From Augochlora pura (Eukaryota > Arthropoda > Insecta > Hymenoptera > Halictidae), in the NCBI RefSeq assembly GCF_028453695.1, contig NC_135773.1, positions 4,898,001 through 4,962,000 of the forward strand: a stretch of DNA of 64,000 nucleotides, read 5' to 3'. A program made the position numbers and the translations under genes. The notes under the pieces were generated by a model. It did no database searches. It saw nothing but the letters and a program-made list of their open reading frames with translations, and was not told where the DNA came from. How positions within the stretch are numbered: the first letter of the stretch is position 1; each line of letters starts with the position of its first letter. Positions 11,340 through 25,309 of the stretch are shown here, in pieces.

Positions 11340-14300
11340 ATTATTAACCGATTGGGAATTATGGACGCGCGAGGAAATATTAATGTTTCTGCCGCATTGT
11401 CGTCTTAAGTAGGGGGATGAAAATTCCGGGTATTGTAAAATGATCTATGACGGTAGGAATTTACATAATAAATACAACTGTATAAGACTGAAAATGCAAT
11501 TACTAAGTTACTATACTAAGTAAAAAGCAGTAACTATCTTGCCTTAATCATGAACTCACTACATTGTTATCGATGCATGCTCTAAAACATCAGATAACAT
11601 TATCAACCAAAACTATCATTTTTCCGAAAATATATCTATTCTCCATGAGATCAAAGAAATCCATTTAATATGGAACTATTTTGAAAACAAGAATCTATGT
11701 TTGTCACAAATGGATAAGGGAAGAAAGAGTCCACGAATTATTAACATGTATAATAATTTCACAAGAAGTCGGCGCTGGAGGGTAGTCAAAGGTAACGTTG
11801 AGACATGCCGACTCTATGAAATGGCAAAGGAAGCGCACAAAGGACGTTACGGCTACTTCGTAGACGGTATAGGTGGCGGGAATATCAAATACTAGTTTCA
11901 ATTTTCGTCGTAACGTAAACGCTGGCACGACGCGGCGCGGCGTCGAGGTGCCGGCAGATTCTTGTAATTAAGTTTGATTGAATGACACTTCAGGTTATCT
12001 TCTGTGTGTGCCGAGAATTAGCCCCTCGAGAGCTAACACCTCGAGGCCTGGAGACCTTTCGAAATACCGTAACTCTCGATCTAAGTGATCGGATGTTTCG
12101 TTAATGCTATTGACACCATCTGTGCCGTCGAAATGTGTCGCACCTGTCCGATAGATAACCACAGACAAACTTTCACCGCAGCTGTTTGAATATTGTGTGT
12201 CCATTGCGTTACGGTACATCCTGTTCTTTAATCCGTTCCACGGTCCTTGAATCGTACGTATTTCTGGCAAAATGTTCAACCCTATGTCGAAACTATGAGA
12301 GAGGGAAACTTCATTTTTTATTCCGTTTATTTGTTAACGATCCCGCGCGCTGCGTGATTCACGATCGTTTGCGGTTTCCGGCGAAGTTTATCTTCGGTAA
12401 CAGCGTTTCCACCCTTTTCCTGCCGCTGCTGAAAGGAAAAGTGCTTCTCGCTATTATTGCGTAAGCTGTTATCAGTGATAATAACCACCTCGTTCATTTT
12501 TAAATGCCACGCTAATTTTAGATAAACTGCGGATCTCTATTAATATGCGATATACGTAGTGAAAAATCGCGTGATAATATGTTCATATGATAAATGGACG
12601 AAGAATTTAGCGAGCGTAGATTACAGTATTTTAAATGTATCGATTGATTCAACTTTACAAATTTAGGGAACATTTTTTTGCAATCAGAAAAATTCTATAA
12701 ATATTTAATAGATAGAGTAGAATTTTCTGAATATAATAATATATATAGTAATAAATTATATAATTTTGCATTGTCGTGAAAAAGATTTTGACGTTGTTCC
12801 TAATAGACGTTTCCTTCTTGGATCATTTATTTGGCGTTTATTAAAATTGTTGGCGTTTTAAGTTAGCGTTTATTAAAATTGTAATAAGAAGGTAATACAG
12901 TATTCTCTAAAAATATATTTAGCCGCCTCTTGGTCATCGAATATCTTCCGTAAAGTATGCTAAAAAGCCCTCGAATTCGTATTGCGAAACTAGAATCTTT
13001 TCAATTAATTCCCCGCAACGAATCGACAACGCGATAAAACCAAATACCAATTATACAAATGAAATAGATCGAACCGTGCTCGCTTTACAACGACGATCCT
13101 CGCCTCCACCGGAACGAGCGCCGCTGTTTAGCGTACACAAAAGCCTACACAACACAATTCTAGCCCCGATAAATTTGCCGAGTAGTGTTGCTCCAATTGA
13201 ATACTGAAACGGGTATATTCATTTGTCTCCATTGAAACCAGTTTCGGACAAAAAACCCAGAAGAACTTGATCACCCTATCGCGGCACGGCAAACGAATGT
13301 CGCGGCAGCCCAGTGCGTCTTCATTAACGTTGCCCCAATTGCTCTCGGCACACGTTCAGCAGCAGCAATAACAACGCCTTGCGCGAATCGTTTACGCCTA
13401 ACGCCAAGGGGATACCGGAAGACGTCGGGAACGGAATAGCGTTCATTCCCGAATTATCGGGGCCGCCTTTTCCCATGGCCGCTTCCGCGTACCACGAGGC
13501 GCCGCCCGCGGAATCGCGTATAAATCACGCGCGATGCGTGCGCGCGCGCTCGCGTCTCCTCGCGAGGATGCGATGCGTTCGGCTTTCGTAAATAGTTTGG
13601 CGCGAGGAAACGCGATCGTGGAATCCCGCGACGTCCGCCGTCCACCGTGCTCATTATCCGCTGTCAGACGCCGCGCCGTACGCCGTTGGATTCCCGGCGA
13701 TATTTCTCTCGCGTGAACGACGATAATCGGTGGTAATTTCTTCCCGACCAGTCTGAACCCCCCTCGCGCTTCCCTCCCCCCTACTCCCCCATCCGACGGA
13801 GTTCTTCCGCCGCCGCAACGAAACTTCGCCTTCGCGAAGAAGTATAGAGGTGTATATATCTTCGGGCAACCGCGACGAGGAAGATGAACGACGAAAAGCG
13901 TCTTACCTCGAGTCTCGAAACAATGAATGGCTGGATGGGGTGGAAAATGATTCGCCGAGATGAATTTTCCTGGACCACGTAGGGCCAGGTGACGCTCGCT
14001 CGTGCTGCGGATGGAGGATCGGGGGGGTTAATCCAGGCTTTAAGTGTATAGGATTTTAGGGAACGCGTGGAGTGGCTCGAAATTCACGCCTTTATTTGAG
14101 CGATTGGATGATCATTCATATTATCGGTATATTTCTTTTTGCCATACTAAAGTGCTTTTTCAACCCTCTGTAGGTTGAAGTTTTTAATTAAATATCTGAC
14201 TGCAGTCAACTTACGAGGTATTGGCTTTGATATTTCAGATTAATGGTGCTGTCAATCGTTGTCAATATTGGTATTAGTTACATCCGAGATATTTTATAAT

Positions 14301-15850
14301 TGAGATTCATACGTCGTCTTATGGAAAAATTAAAATTATTTGATAAAATGTCGAGGTGCTAGCTAAAATGTTATACGGTTCCATAGAGGGTTCAATTAAA
14401 ATTAAAATAGAGTTAAATTAAATAAATGACTGTTCTATGTAGAAATAATTGAGAAGGATCGGTTTCCAGTCATTGGAACTTTTTTTATCGAGTCATCGTT
14501 AATTTACATCTTAAGTGCACAGAGTAAAAAGCAACAAATTTAATTAACTTGAATTTTGTTATTGATTAGTTCACTGTACAATGATTAAAATCCTTTTTCT
14601 AACATTTTTATATTACTTGTAACTATGTAAAAAAACTAAAAAAACTGTCGGTTTTTCACTGTACCATCCGAGCTTATGAAGAAAATTTAAAAAAAACACG
14701 TTTTGTAGATCTCGGCAACTAATATATACGCATAGAAAATTTCATTGGGTTCGGTTAATTAAGGTATAATTTCTAGATAGCGTTCGTCCACCCGTCCCAT
14801 ATTCTCTGCTCGGATAGTTGTGTATCTTTTAATGGTGTGTGGCAGGTCAATTACCAGCTTGATCATGTTGAACTCTCTTGGTAGGATCTGTGTACTTTGC
14901 GCACCCCAGTTATTAGGGTACGTCAGAATTTTATAATACACTGACATTATACACGCTACCTAGTGTTTGCTGTATCAAGAATTATAGGTTCATCGGCAAC
15001 ACTGTACTTAAGCTTAGAGATGCTTTCAGTAGATTACGTATTTTTAGCTCTCCAGCGTATATCATTATTAACAATAAATTCTCTAGCTGAGTTTATTAAT
15101 GTTCGACGAATGTTATGAGCATTAAACGCATTCGTCCCGAGACACTATTTTACGAAACACGTGTGCCAGAATTTTCATACCGAGGATGCGATAATGATTG
15201 CGCCGTTAGACAGTGGAATGGAAGAAATAGCTTTTACGTCTTTCAAGCTGAACAGCGCCGCCATTAATCCACGGTGGAGTACCACTCATAGTAAGGACGG
15301 GCGAAAGATTCCGGTAGAAGAAGATTGATAGGTTGACAGATTGATAGATTGCTACACCTCCTTCGCTCTAATTTCCTTCGTCTTTTCTCTCATTCTTGTA
15401 ACATCCTTTTTCTCTCCCCTTTACCTGTCTATGAGCACGATTTCTCATCCCTCTCTACAACCTTACAACACTCGTATACTGCCGAAATCGTTCAGATTGA
15501 CAGATCGAAGATCACTACGATAATGCTGTAGCTTTCGCAATCTCTTTCAAAAATATATATATATTTCATTTCAATTATTCTATTTTCAATTATTCTGTTA
15601 TTATAATTATTCTGCGTATGTTCGATCTTCTCCATATTTCGCTCAAATATAAAACCTTTATAAAATGTATATTTTAGCACGTTCGCGGACGTGAACGCTA
15701 CAATGTAATACAAAATGATGCGGATACTGTTACATTAAAATTTACAAGCCAAATTATCATGCAATCGACTCTATTAATAGCGTCCGCTCTTCGAAATATT
15801 TATGCGCTTTAACGTAAACGGCTAACTAACCGGTTCACCGGGCATTTTCA
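11340..15850. other. mostly AT-rich; small open frames only
   Basis: CpG-rich only at 13.1-14.0 kb. Open frames at 11995-12279 minus (94 codons), 11701-11895 plus and 14759-14947 minus have mixed composition but match no family I know. A short duplication of GCGTTTATTAAAATTG is at about 12834-12883. Confidence 0.6.
14759..14947 (-). other. 62-codon ATG-initiated ORF of protein-like composition
   Basis: Starts at ATG and ends in TAA. The peptide has MSVYYKILTYPNNWGAQSTQ near the start and RVDERYLEIIP at the end. Codons are varied and no repeat drives the frame. An in-frame TAG lies just upstream. No family is recognised. It may be a remnant of a mobile element, a small peptide gene, or chance. 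Confidence 0.15.
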
Positions 15851-18800
15851 TTCCATTTTCGCTATTTTTACCGTCCGCGAAGCGCGTCAATAAAGAATAC
15901 TCTCTCGCGGCGTATATGTTTTTCAACCGACTAGCTGTATACCGACGAGCCGCGTTTTTTGTTGCGACGCGAATACTCGTTGAAAACAGGTAACCGGTTA
16001 AACAACCCCCGATCCGTGGACGCGCGTCTTCCGCCGCGCGATCGCAGGCGGAATCAGGCGAAAGAACGGCCGGTGGAAGAGGAGAGAAGAAAGTCAGCCG
16101 GGTGTGGAATAATTTTTGAGCCCCGGTCGACTACCCTGGGCCCGACCGTTGACAAATTAGCATAACAGGGAATCGACCCGACCAACCGGCGGAGTCAACC
16201 CCCACTGGAAACCCCCTGCCGGCTCGTCTCAAGTGCTAGTTATATAGGCATCGGTGGAAGCCAACATCCGACATTTAACGTTCGAGACCGCGGGTAAGGG
16301 TTCCGTTTACGTCAACGAGCCAGGGAATTGAATTATTTTAAGCGAGGATTTTGATCTTTGACGCATGGAAGGCCGGGAGGACGCCGCGGTATCGAGCGGC
16401 TCCGGGGGCGGGGGGGGGGGGGGGGGGGGGGGGTGGCGGTAACAGGTCGAATTAGAGAGATGTTCGGGAACGTTCCCGGGGATATTTTAAGGACCGCCCC
16501 GGCTCTATGATTTACTCGTCGTAGAGCGATTGGTATCGACTTCGAGACGCTCGCCGCGTCGTCGACTTGTTTCCGCTCGTCGCCGAAATTATTTTAAGCG
16601 ATCGGTTCGACTTTTTATGCGGCTCGTAGCGGATATCGGGCGGCGCGATTGCCAACTGTTCCGGGCGGAGCGGGACTCGAGAACGTCGCAGACGCCGTCG
16701 CGGGGTCGATACTCCGGCGAAAGCTAAAGTACGTCTGACGTTCGCCGGCATCCATTCTATAATTACTAATTAATCGATACTTTTATATCGGATCCTCGAT
16801 TCGGAACAGAGATAGAATCCGAAACAGTGTCGGATTCTATACGACACTCGTTCGTTTCGTGATCCTCGAGGCGGGTCTCGGCGGCCTCTCCTCGCGGAAA
16901 GGCCCTCGAAAAACCGGCGCTTTACCCTTTCCATTGAAATTCGTGCGCGGAGTCGATGGCAGAAAAGGCTGCGCCCATTATATTCGTCGTGGAATAACAC
17001 GAAAGCGAAGACCCACTTTTCTTTGGGAAGGCGATCCGGCGTGACGCACGGTTTTACCCTTCGTGCACGTTTATTTTCGTGCCGCGACAAAAGGCAACCC
17101 GTTTTCAGGGTCGTTTTAAGCCGGTACCGGCGCGAGGGTAGCGACCTTAGGGGTTGAAGAACCCGCGCGGGGCCGCCGCGTTGCGACTGATCCTGCGCCG
17201 CGCGACCGCCTCGCGATAGAACCGAAAACTCTCCGTTTAGTCGGCGCGCCGCGGACAGAGTTGAAAATTGAGCGAGCGGGGGTCTGACCGGGGCGGCGAC
17301 GAGTCCTCGAGCCTCCCCGCCGGGTAAATGAATAAAATCCTCCGGGTGGAAATTTTCAATTTGCTCGGTCACGGAACGACCATTTAATTACCCGGAGAAA
17401 AACTGTCGCCGCGTGCACAATTTCACGGAAGAATTTAATAAACACCGGAGCCGCTCGTAAAGATGATTAAACTTTCTGTTACAGGCGCGGGTTTGCCGGC
17501 GCGATCGATCGGCGCTACCGCGATTCAAGGGAGAATCCTCGGGCAGCGGATCCGCTCGTCCATCGTTTCCAGCGTTGTCGAGGCCCGGGGTCCTGCTCGG
17601 CTACCGCCCGGACCGTAAGCAAACACGCCGCCGTCCGGTAACGATATCGAAATCATTCCGGCTATCGATCGTTATTGGGACACGGCCAGCGGCGTTAATT
17701 ACCGATGAATAATAAACGGTCGAAGAGTCCGCGCGCGGTCCTCGCGGGGCTGTGCCGACTGATCATCGCCGCCGCCGCCGCCGGGCCTTTATCAGCCGCG
17801 AGGGCCGTGTGTGAGCCGTGCCTGGAACCGTGGCGCGTTGCAAAGACGAGCAGTGCCGCGTAAACGGTGGTCCAGGTGATTTGTGAGAGGTGGATAATGG
17901 TTATCCCGGACCGCGCGATGCTGCCGTACCCTCGTCGGCGGCAGCTACGCCGATATCGGTACCGGGTTGGCGGCGGCGGTGGTGGTGGCTGTGGAGCAAC
18001 ATAGGGACGAAGGGTGGAGAAGCCGGTGGCGGGGCGGACGAGGAGGATGAGTGAATCGTCGGAGGGCTGGTTGCAGGGACCGGCGGGCTCCTACGTATAC
18101 CAGGGGTGTAGCCACCTCGGTGCACCGAGGGGTGGATTCTCCGGCTCGGGTCAGTGCCCTCCCGTAACATTGAACCACCCTGCGGTGCAGTCAGGGCCGA
18201 GCCAGGTACGCATGCGTCCCCAGAACGCCCCTCTGACATCACAACGTGCGCCACCCAGAGCGAGCCAGCTTCCTGGCCCCCCAACCCTCCGGCAGCGATC
18301 TATCGCGGGCCATATATCCACCATGCTACCGGCTCGGCTCGGCGCGGCTCGGCTCGGCACGTCTCGGTGTTTTAATTTCTCCTATCGGCCGTCTCTTTTC
18401 CACCCTGTTTCGTTTACTTAATGCCTCCTTTTCCATGCGCTCCCGCTCCCAGCCCGCTCCGGCCCGCTCCAGCCTGCTCCAGCCTGCTCCAGCCCGAGAG
18501 ACCCACCCTCGACGAGAGAACCCACCCGGCCTCTGTTTCTGTTTATTCTGCCGTGTCGCAGCCTCGGCCGGCAGAACGGAGTCGCCGGATTTCCACGCGA
18601 GCACGGCCGAACCGGTCTCGTCTCTGCCCGAGGTCCACGCCTTCTTCGTTAGTTTGCCGATCGGTCGAGGACCGCCGACAATTGAATTTCGAGAGGCCGC
18701 TTCTCTCGGGCTGCCGGGCGCCGATCCCCGTCGCAGTCGCAGTCGCAGATATTCCGGCCGAAGTCACGCTCGGCCGTTGCACCTTGGCCGCGTGGCTGCC

Positions 18801-19720
18801 GGCCGCGGCCGCGGACACCTGTGCTCGTTTCACGGACAGGTGGACCGGCCGGCCGGTCGGTCGAGGGTTCACCCGGCCCTGATAGAAATCCCCGGGGCTG
18901 ATAAACAACGCCGCCGCTCCATTCTGTCTCTCCCTCCCTCTTTCTTTCTCTCTCTCTCTCCCCCTCGCTCCTTCCCTCTCCCTTTCTCCTTCTCTCTCTT
19001 CATCCATCCATCCATTCTCTCTCTCTCTCTCTCTCTTCCTCCCTCCACGGAGGAAGCGGCGAGTTTCGGATCGCGCCCGCAAGTCGGGGGAGTTACGACA
19101 CGATGAAAGTATAAAAAATTCGTGCGCCAACGCCGACTCGCGCCGGCTCGAATAATCGATATTATCGGGGATACAGCAGGAGACGGTCGGCAACCGAGCA
19201 CGCGGAAGTTTGTAAACAACGATATTTCGCAGGTACCGCCGCGAAACGAAGGGAGGCGTGTGTGTGTGTGTGCGTGCGGCACCGGATCCGCGCGGGACGC
19301 GCGTTCCCGGGGAGACCGGGGCGGATCTCGTGCGCCGTCCGCGTGGCTATAATCGTAATAGGTGAAATCAAATGGATCGCATTATACGCCGAAATTAACT
19401 GCGATTTACTTGCAGTTTATCGAGCGATATTTACGGCTGTGTATTTTTGCTCTCCGTATGGATAGTTATGGGGCGCGCGTGATTCTACGCGTCGAAATTC
19501 GTTGAACGTCTAATGGGACTATTCATTTTCGAGCGCGTTCATTTATATTCGGGATGGCAGACTTTGTTTCACAGCGTGCCCCCCTCTCTCTCTCTCTCTC
19601 TCTCTCTATCTTGCCGCAATACGTCTGCCTAGTTTTGTCTATTTCTACTTGACGCTACTGTCGGACGCGAGCGATGAACATTTGATTGCTTTCCGAGCGC
19701 CCCGGAATTTATTGGTGACG
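15850..19720. other. CpG-rich block with homopolymer and CT repeats, no gene recognised
   Basis: Contains a 24-G run (16410-16433), a run of GCTCC-type units (18436-18490), a GGCTC-type run (18333-18363), CT tracts (about 18940-19036 and 19583-19608) and a GT tract (19259-19275). The 286-codon frame at 18246-19106 plus and its rivals are Ser/Arg/Pro-rich shadows of these repeats. Confidence 0.65.
16410..16433 (+). repeat. homopolymer run of 24 G
   Basis: Uninterrupted G24 preceded by GGGGGC. G-quadruplex-capable. Its length is also a known assembly-error risk. Confidence 0.9.
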
Positions 19721-21170
19721 GCAGAGGAGTTTTTAAATTAAACTTTCGAAAATAGAGCTTGCTATAGACGATTATGCAGTTATTTTTTTACTATTCATTT
19801 ATGCATATTATTATGCTTGTTACTAAAGTTACTTGTACATTCACAAGATTTAATTCAGCTCTATAATAATGTTTTTCACGATCCATGCAGAATTTAATGT
19901 CAATAAATTGCAAATTTAATATTTCCGTAGACATTTTACCTGTTTGAATTTTGCGTCATTGAATTATTTTATCTGGCAATATTTTTAGGAGAGCTCTAGC
20001 GTGTTCCTTCCTGCGGCGGAACGAGTCGTCATTACAGAGCCGCGGGGACGAAAATAAAGAAGCTTTCCAGAACTGTACCAGCGGTGCCTCATAAATTACA
20101 GTTGACGATCACATTATTATGCAAACTTCGAAATTACCACTCATTCGAAGTTTACTATTGTAAAACGCCGTCCTCTAGATAATAATTTGATCATCTACTG
20201 TAATTCATGTTCTTTGCAACACTCTAAGCACTGCCACTCCGACGGCCATAAATTATTCAGGGGACGAACAACTTGCTGACACAAGTTTCCCCACGCTGTT
20301 AATCTTCGTACGGCCTTTCGGTCATTTCTGGCCAACGTGAATCTCATTTTTACACTTACTTCTCGGACGGTTTCCATCGAATTGCATTATTTTCTTTCCT
20401 CGGATGAATGGCAAAGAAAATTGTTACGGTCGAAGGTACTTGTAGTTGAAATAAACTATTGTTGAAAATTTAAATTATCCGGTTGCTATAATTAGCCGCA
20501 AGATGTCTTTTTTCTTAGACTGTGAAGTTAATTTTTGTAGCTTTCTAATAATATTATAAAATCTCTGTTAATATTCCATTAGGTGTATCGATTAAATTTA
20601 CAAAATTCAATCACTCTAGATACATTAGAAAGCTTTCATATTTTCATGTTTTACAATACATGGACGATGAGTAGTACAGAAAAATTTGTTCGAGTGCTAA
20701 GAGCAGAAAAGTATTATTTAAAAATAAAATAGAAACGTTACGTTTCATAAATAATCGGTCTTCTCAGTGTGTCTACTCCCGCATACTTCATCATACCGCG
20801 GAAAGTATAATTTGCATAGGTGGAAAAGAATTTCTCAGTGAAAAAGGGCAGAGGTCGCTGCACTCGCATGAACTGCTCGACTGATTCGAACTGCGACACC
20901 TTATTCGCAAACAGAAAAATTAAGCTAACAAATATTAGTAAAGTATACTCGTTACGAATTAAAATAATCGACTACCAGAAGTATTTTAATCTCATAGAGT
21001 TCTCGATATCGTCTGCGAGACATCGAAGCTGTTAAAAAATGCGAAGCTACAAAAGGGCACGCCCTTAACGCGTAACTTAGAAAACAAAAATTATTTTACC
21101 GAGGAATAACAAGCAATATTTTATGTATATTTCCAATCGATCTTGATCCTCGAGAGTCGCAGAACATTGC
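19720..21170. other. AT-rich stretch, nothing recognised
   Basis: No convincing ORF, repeat or RNA gene seen. Confidence 0.7.
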
Positions 21171-21802
21171 CACGTGTTTTACATCTCCGCTTTGCATTTG
21201 GTGTCTCGATTGCACGCAGAACCGCCGCGCGAGCGTTTTCCGTGGAAAACCGGTGAAAATTGCTCGCGATCGAGACGGCTTCGCAGGCAGCGTCGATTCG
21301 CGGAACGATCGGATGCTGTCTTAATTATTGATTCAACGTGGTTGCTGAGGTCGGCGGTGTCTGGGAAATGAGCGCATGCGAGTTATAGGCGGGGCCGCGC
21401 GGAGGCCGGGACCACGAGTCACGCCGACTGAAGCCAGCGGGGTTGAATTACGGTTCGCGTAAATCATCGCGGCGGGGCCGGTTTACGCGGCCGTTTCGGG
21501 CCCGTCCGCGGCACGGAAGAACATGTAAATACTTCGCGGCCATTAACGTTTCTCGTAATTTTTTCCCCGGTCGCTAAAGGGACATAAGTTTCGGTAATGT
21601 TACACCGCCGCGGGATCGCGGGGACGGACCCCCCTCCGTACCTACGGCCCGTGGATCCGGACAACCCTCCGCGCCCCCACGGACGCGACGCCTCTCATTC
21701 CCGGCCGTGCGCGCTTTTTAACGATTAATTACCGGCCGCCCGCCGACTAAAAAACCTCGGAACGGTAAGTAGCCGCGTCGCGTGACAATAATATCGTTGA
21801 AA

Positions 21803-21830
21803 GATATTACGGTGTATTTTCGGTCGCCGT

Positions 21831-21873
<43 letters not shown>

Positions 21874-21975
21874 AAGAGAGAGGCCTCAACTTTATATGGA
21901 ATGTTCGCGTTAAGATACCGCGGTGTATTTCGGTCCCGGTGAGAAGGAGCTGCAACTTTATATGGAATGTTCGCG
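21803..21975 (+). repeat. diverged duplication with a GA expansion in one copy
   Basis: Copy A (21803-21909) and copy B (21914-21975) share GATAYYRCGGTGTATTT, CGGTC and CAACTTTATATGGAATG followed by TTCGCG. In copy A the middle is replaced by a GA microsatellite (about 21835-21882). In copy B the same place has only GAGAAGGAG. Confidence 0.8.
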
Positions 21976-22178
21976 GCTGATAAATGCGCCTGACGTCTCC
22001 CGGGGATACCTCGAATGTCATTTAAATGGCAAATGACGTTCCGAGACGTAATATATTGTGGCGATCGGCAGATTTATTCCACGCCGAAGACGCATCTCCC
22101 GCGAATTTTTATTATCTCCGTTTATTTGCTGCCTGCGCATTCCTGTTTACGAGCATCGCGAGAGGGGGCAGGAACGCA

Positions 22179-22191
22179 GGGGGGGGGGGGG
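22179..22191 (+). repeat. homopolymer run of 13 G
   Basis: Uninterrupted G13 within GC-rich DNA (21.2-22.4 kb) that holds no recognisable gene. Confidence 0.9.
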
Positions 22192-22419
22192 TTGGCGAGG
22201 GCAGGGTGAAAGGTGTTGGAAATTGCTGCACCCGCGAATATTGTTGCTTAAAGAGATATACTTGGCTGCAGCCTTTATTAACGCCTCGAGTGCCGCGTGG
22301 CTCGATAGTGGGGGGATTGAATTATTCGCCTGGTTCGTTAATGGAATTTCTCCGCTTATATTTGTCGTATCAGACTTGTTTGCGATTAACGAAACGCGAG
22401 GGGAGTCGGAGATAGCTCA

Positions 22420-25309
22420 ATCTCGCGTATCTTAATTTTTTCGCATATATTTCAGTATAGAAACTGTTTTAATTTTATTCAGGTTACTCGGTTTACAGTG
22501 AAAACTCTGAGCGTGAATAATAATAAAAGAAAAAGAGAATACTTCCAAGTCTGTTATATTTTATGAAATCTCCTTTTATTAATTTTCTACTATAAAGAAA
22601 GCATTAAAACAATAACAGCTGTTTAATATACATGTTTCTAAGGAACGCGTATACATGCGTATACGTGTATAGTGATTAAGTAGACGCCAGGGTAATATGT
22701 GTACGATTGCATATATTTCCATGTAGATTACATAATATCGATTAAATATTAACCATTTCTGTTAAATCAATAGGCGTTCTGATACTTGTAGACGCGGACA
22801 TAAAATCGGGATAAAATGTCGAGGTACGAAATACTGTGAAATGGAACAGCTTGAAACAAAAATAGCAATTTATTTGAGCTCCATATGTTCCGTGCCGTAC
22901 ACATGCATACCTCGCATGCAAATGTTTTACAAATAAATGAACTTTGAAATTTTGTTCGGTGGTCTCAATTGGCCGACATATGCGGCTCTCTGCGCTATCT
23001 AGCATAGAGATATTACGGACAATATAAATAATATTCTAGATAAAAGAGGAGGGGAGAAGTACGTCGCAAAGTATTTAATCGTTTATCGATAGGTGGTAAT
23101 GCCCGGGCGTACCGCGATTGTCCCGACCGCGTGGCAACCGGGCGCAGTTCACTCTAATTCCGTGGATACAAATTAAGTAAACGATCCTAGAATCGTCCCT
23201 TGACATTTCGTGACTGATCGACGCCGCATTGACATAATATACGGTAACATCATAATTCATTTAAATGGAATATAAGTCAATCGAAAAGACTCAACCCTCT
23301 CCACTCGAATGGTGACGCTAAGATACCACGAAAATGATTACAGAACGTTCCAAAATAATTTTTATACTACGAAAGATTAGATTTCAAAAATTATTGAAAG
23401 TATAGGTATTGTTGCACGAGTTACAAGATTCAATTACGTACGAATAAAATACGTTTTGTAATACAAAATGGAAATTATATATTTCAGAAAAGTTATTTTA
23501 GAATTACAGTTAAAATGGCTTCGAATGCCAAGGGTTAATACCGAGTACAACGTAGAACGTATTGAATGGAATACGATAAGGAGAAAACTGCGGTAAAACA
23601 AGATGTCGCATAAATTCAGCGAAGTCTAAAACAAGCATAAACGATGGGGTGGATATTTTACTTCCCAGAGTTCAGCGAACCACTCAGACTTCTCCCATAT
23701 TGATCTTATATTCTCAGACATCGGATTAAAAAGATTTTTTGATCGTCCTAATAATGCTAATGTTATCCATGTAACGATTTTTTAAAAATAGATATTATAA
23801 TGTGTGAATTATCTTGAGAAACTCTATTTCGATCTATAGTCGTTCTAATATCCATAGAATATTTATAATAGAACTGTTATAGAAATCGATAAAATGTCAC
23901 CTGTTTTATCTAAAGTAATCGCATTCGAATAAAATTGTTGATTCACCCCTAACCCAACCTCTACCACCACCCTAGCCTAAGCCAATTCCCTCGCTCTCGA
24001 TTTAACTTCGCAAGATTGAATCGTTGTATTAAAAAACCGTTGGCGACGGTCTCGCGAGAGACAAACGAATTATGGTTCAAAGGTCGTCGAACCACGGACT
24101 AGATACAATCGAACGGGTTGCCGTAGATTATTTCCGTCGCCGTTGCCGTAATGAACAAATTTACGACGGCTCCCTAAAAATCGTAATCACAGCGAGGTTC
24201 GATAACGCGGGGGAGCGGTACCCTAAATCGCAAATAACAAGGAAGGTTGGTCGCATTAAAGATCAAACGGCCGGTTGACGGAGGCCTCTATTTTCCTGCA
24301 CGCATGTTTACCAGGAAGCCTCGTGTAATTCGGGCGCCCTGCTGCGACCGGGCCTGCGAAGACCACGGCCGCGGGGGTGGGGGGCGACTGTTCACGAAAC
24401 GATCGTCGGACCGTTCGCGACCGACCCATAAACGACACGGAAACGTATAAAACACTCGAGAATCTCGGTGACTTCCGTCTCCTATCGGTGGACCGGGTGG
24501 GGGGGAAGCAGGCGCGGGGGGGCAAGGACGATAGTCGATCGCCGGCACGATAAAAAGGCCGGGGGAAAGCAAGGAGGAAAATAAAAAGCCGGCGAACCCA
24601 ACCCAGTCGATGTATATCCTAATCCGTCGCCCTCGGCTGGCAACCCCGGCCCGCGGTGCCGCCCTCCACGCCCCGGCATTTTACCCCATCGCAAATTGGA
24701 GCTCGTGTGTCATTAGCTATTCAAATTCATTTCTGTGCAGCGTTACGCGACTGAAATATACCGGCATTATACGCGATGGCGTGATTGCCTCCACTTTAGT
24801 CACATCGTTGGAAACCAGCCCCGGGCCCGTTGCCTCTCCTCTGCTTAGGGGCGCGTCTCCGCTCTGCTCCGCTCGGCTCCGCTCGGCTCTGCTCCGCTCA
24901 GGCTCTGCGCGCCGCAGTCGAACCCCGGAGTTCATTGCACTGGAAAAGTTTCATCGGTTGCGCTCGATCGACGGGTGTACCCAACAAAATCCCGGCCGTC
25001 CCGCTGACGAACGAAACATTTCGAACGCGGCCGTGAGGGAAGGGTTGCTTGAAAATTATTGAGCCCGGATCGATAGCTGCGAAATTGAGACCTCGTTTCC
25101 GAAACCGGCTACGATATCTCCTGCACGGTTTTTTTAACGGAACCGCGGGGCCGCGGCGTGTACGCGACGCGACGATTGCACGCGGTAACGAACGCACCCT
25201 GGACAATTGCTTTCGGCTTTCCTCGAGTTTTTAGTCCTGGGATAATCTCTCAGCCGAATAAAAAGTTTATTTTTATTATTATCAAGGTGAGTCGGCATAT
25301 CAGTATTTT
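22420..25309. other. no gene recognised; AT-rich then CpG-rich
   Basis: Apart from the miniature element at 23.3 kb, the AT-rich part (22.4-24.0 kb) is featureless. 24.0-25.24 kb is CpG-rich, with GCTCCGCTCG-type units at about 24858-24900. No domain seen in any open frame. Confidence 0.65.
23291..23538. mobile_element. TTAA-flanked miniature element, copy 1
   Basis: Left end TCAACCCTCTCCACTCGAAT; right end GGCTTCGAATGCCAAGGG then TTAA. The ends are imperfect inverted repeats of TTAACCCTTKGCACTCGA type. Interior TTCCAAAATAATTTTTAT matches the copy at 25310-25541 in the opposite orientation. The TTAA target and absence of coding capacity suggest a piggyBac-type MITE. Confidence 0.7.

Larger units (their letters stand above)
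9300..11340. other. CpG-rich block, no gene recognised
   Basis: Outside the GA and CT tracts this block is CpG-dense, with open frames in all phases. No start, splice or domain pattern convinces me. It could hold a non-coding first exon or regulatory DNA. Confidence 0.6.

Noticed and set aside
18246..19106. 286-codon plus-strand open frame
   Set aside because: GC-rich, repeat-driven (GCTCC and CT units). The reverse strand is open over the same stretch, with no recognisable motif.
23940..23990. telomere-like CCTAACCC sequence
   Set aside because: Only one or two irregular units of CCTAA type, not a TTAGG array.
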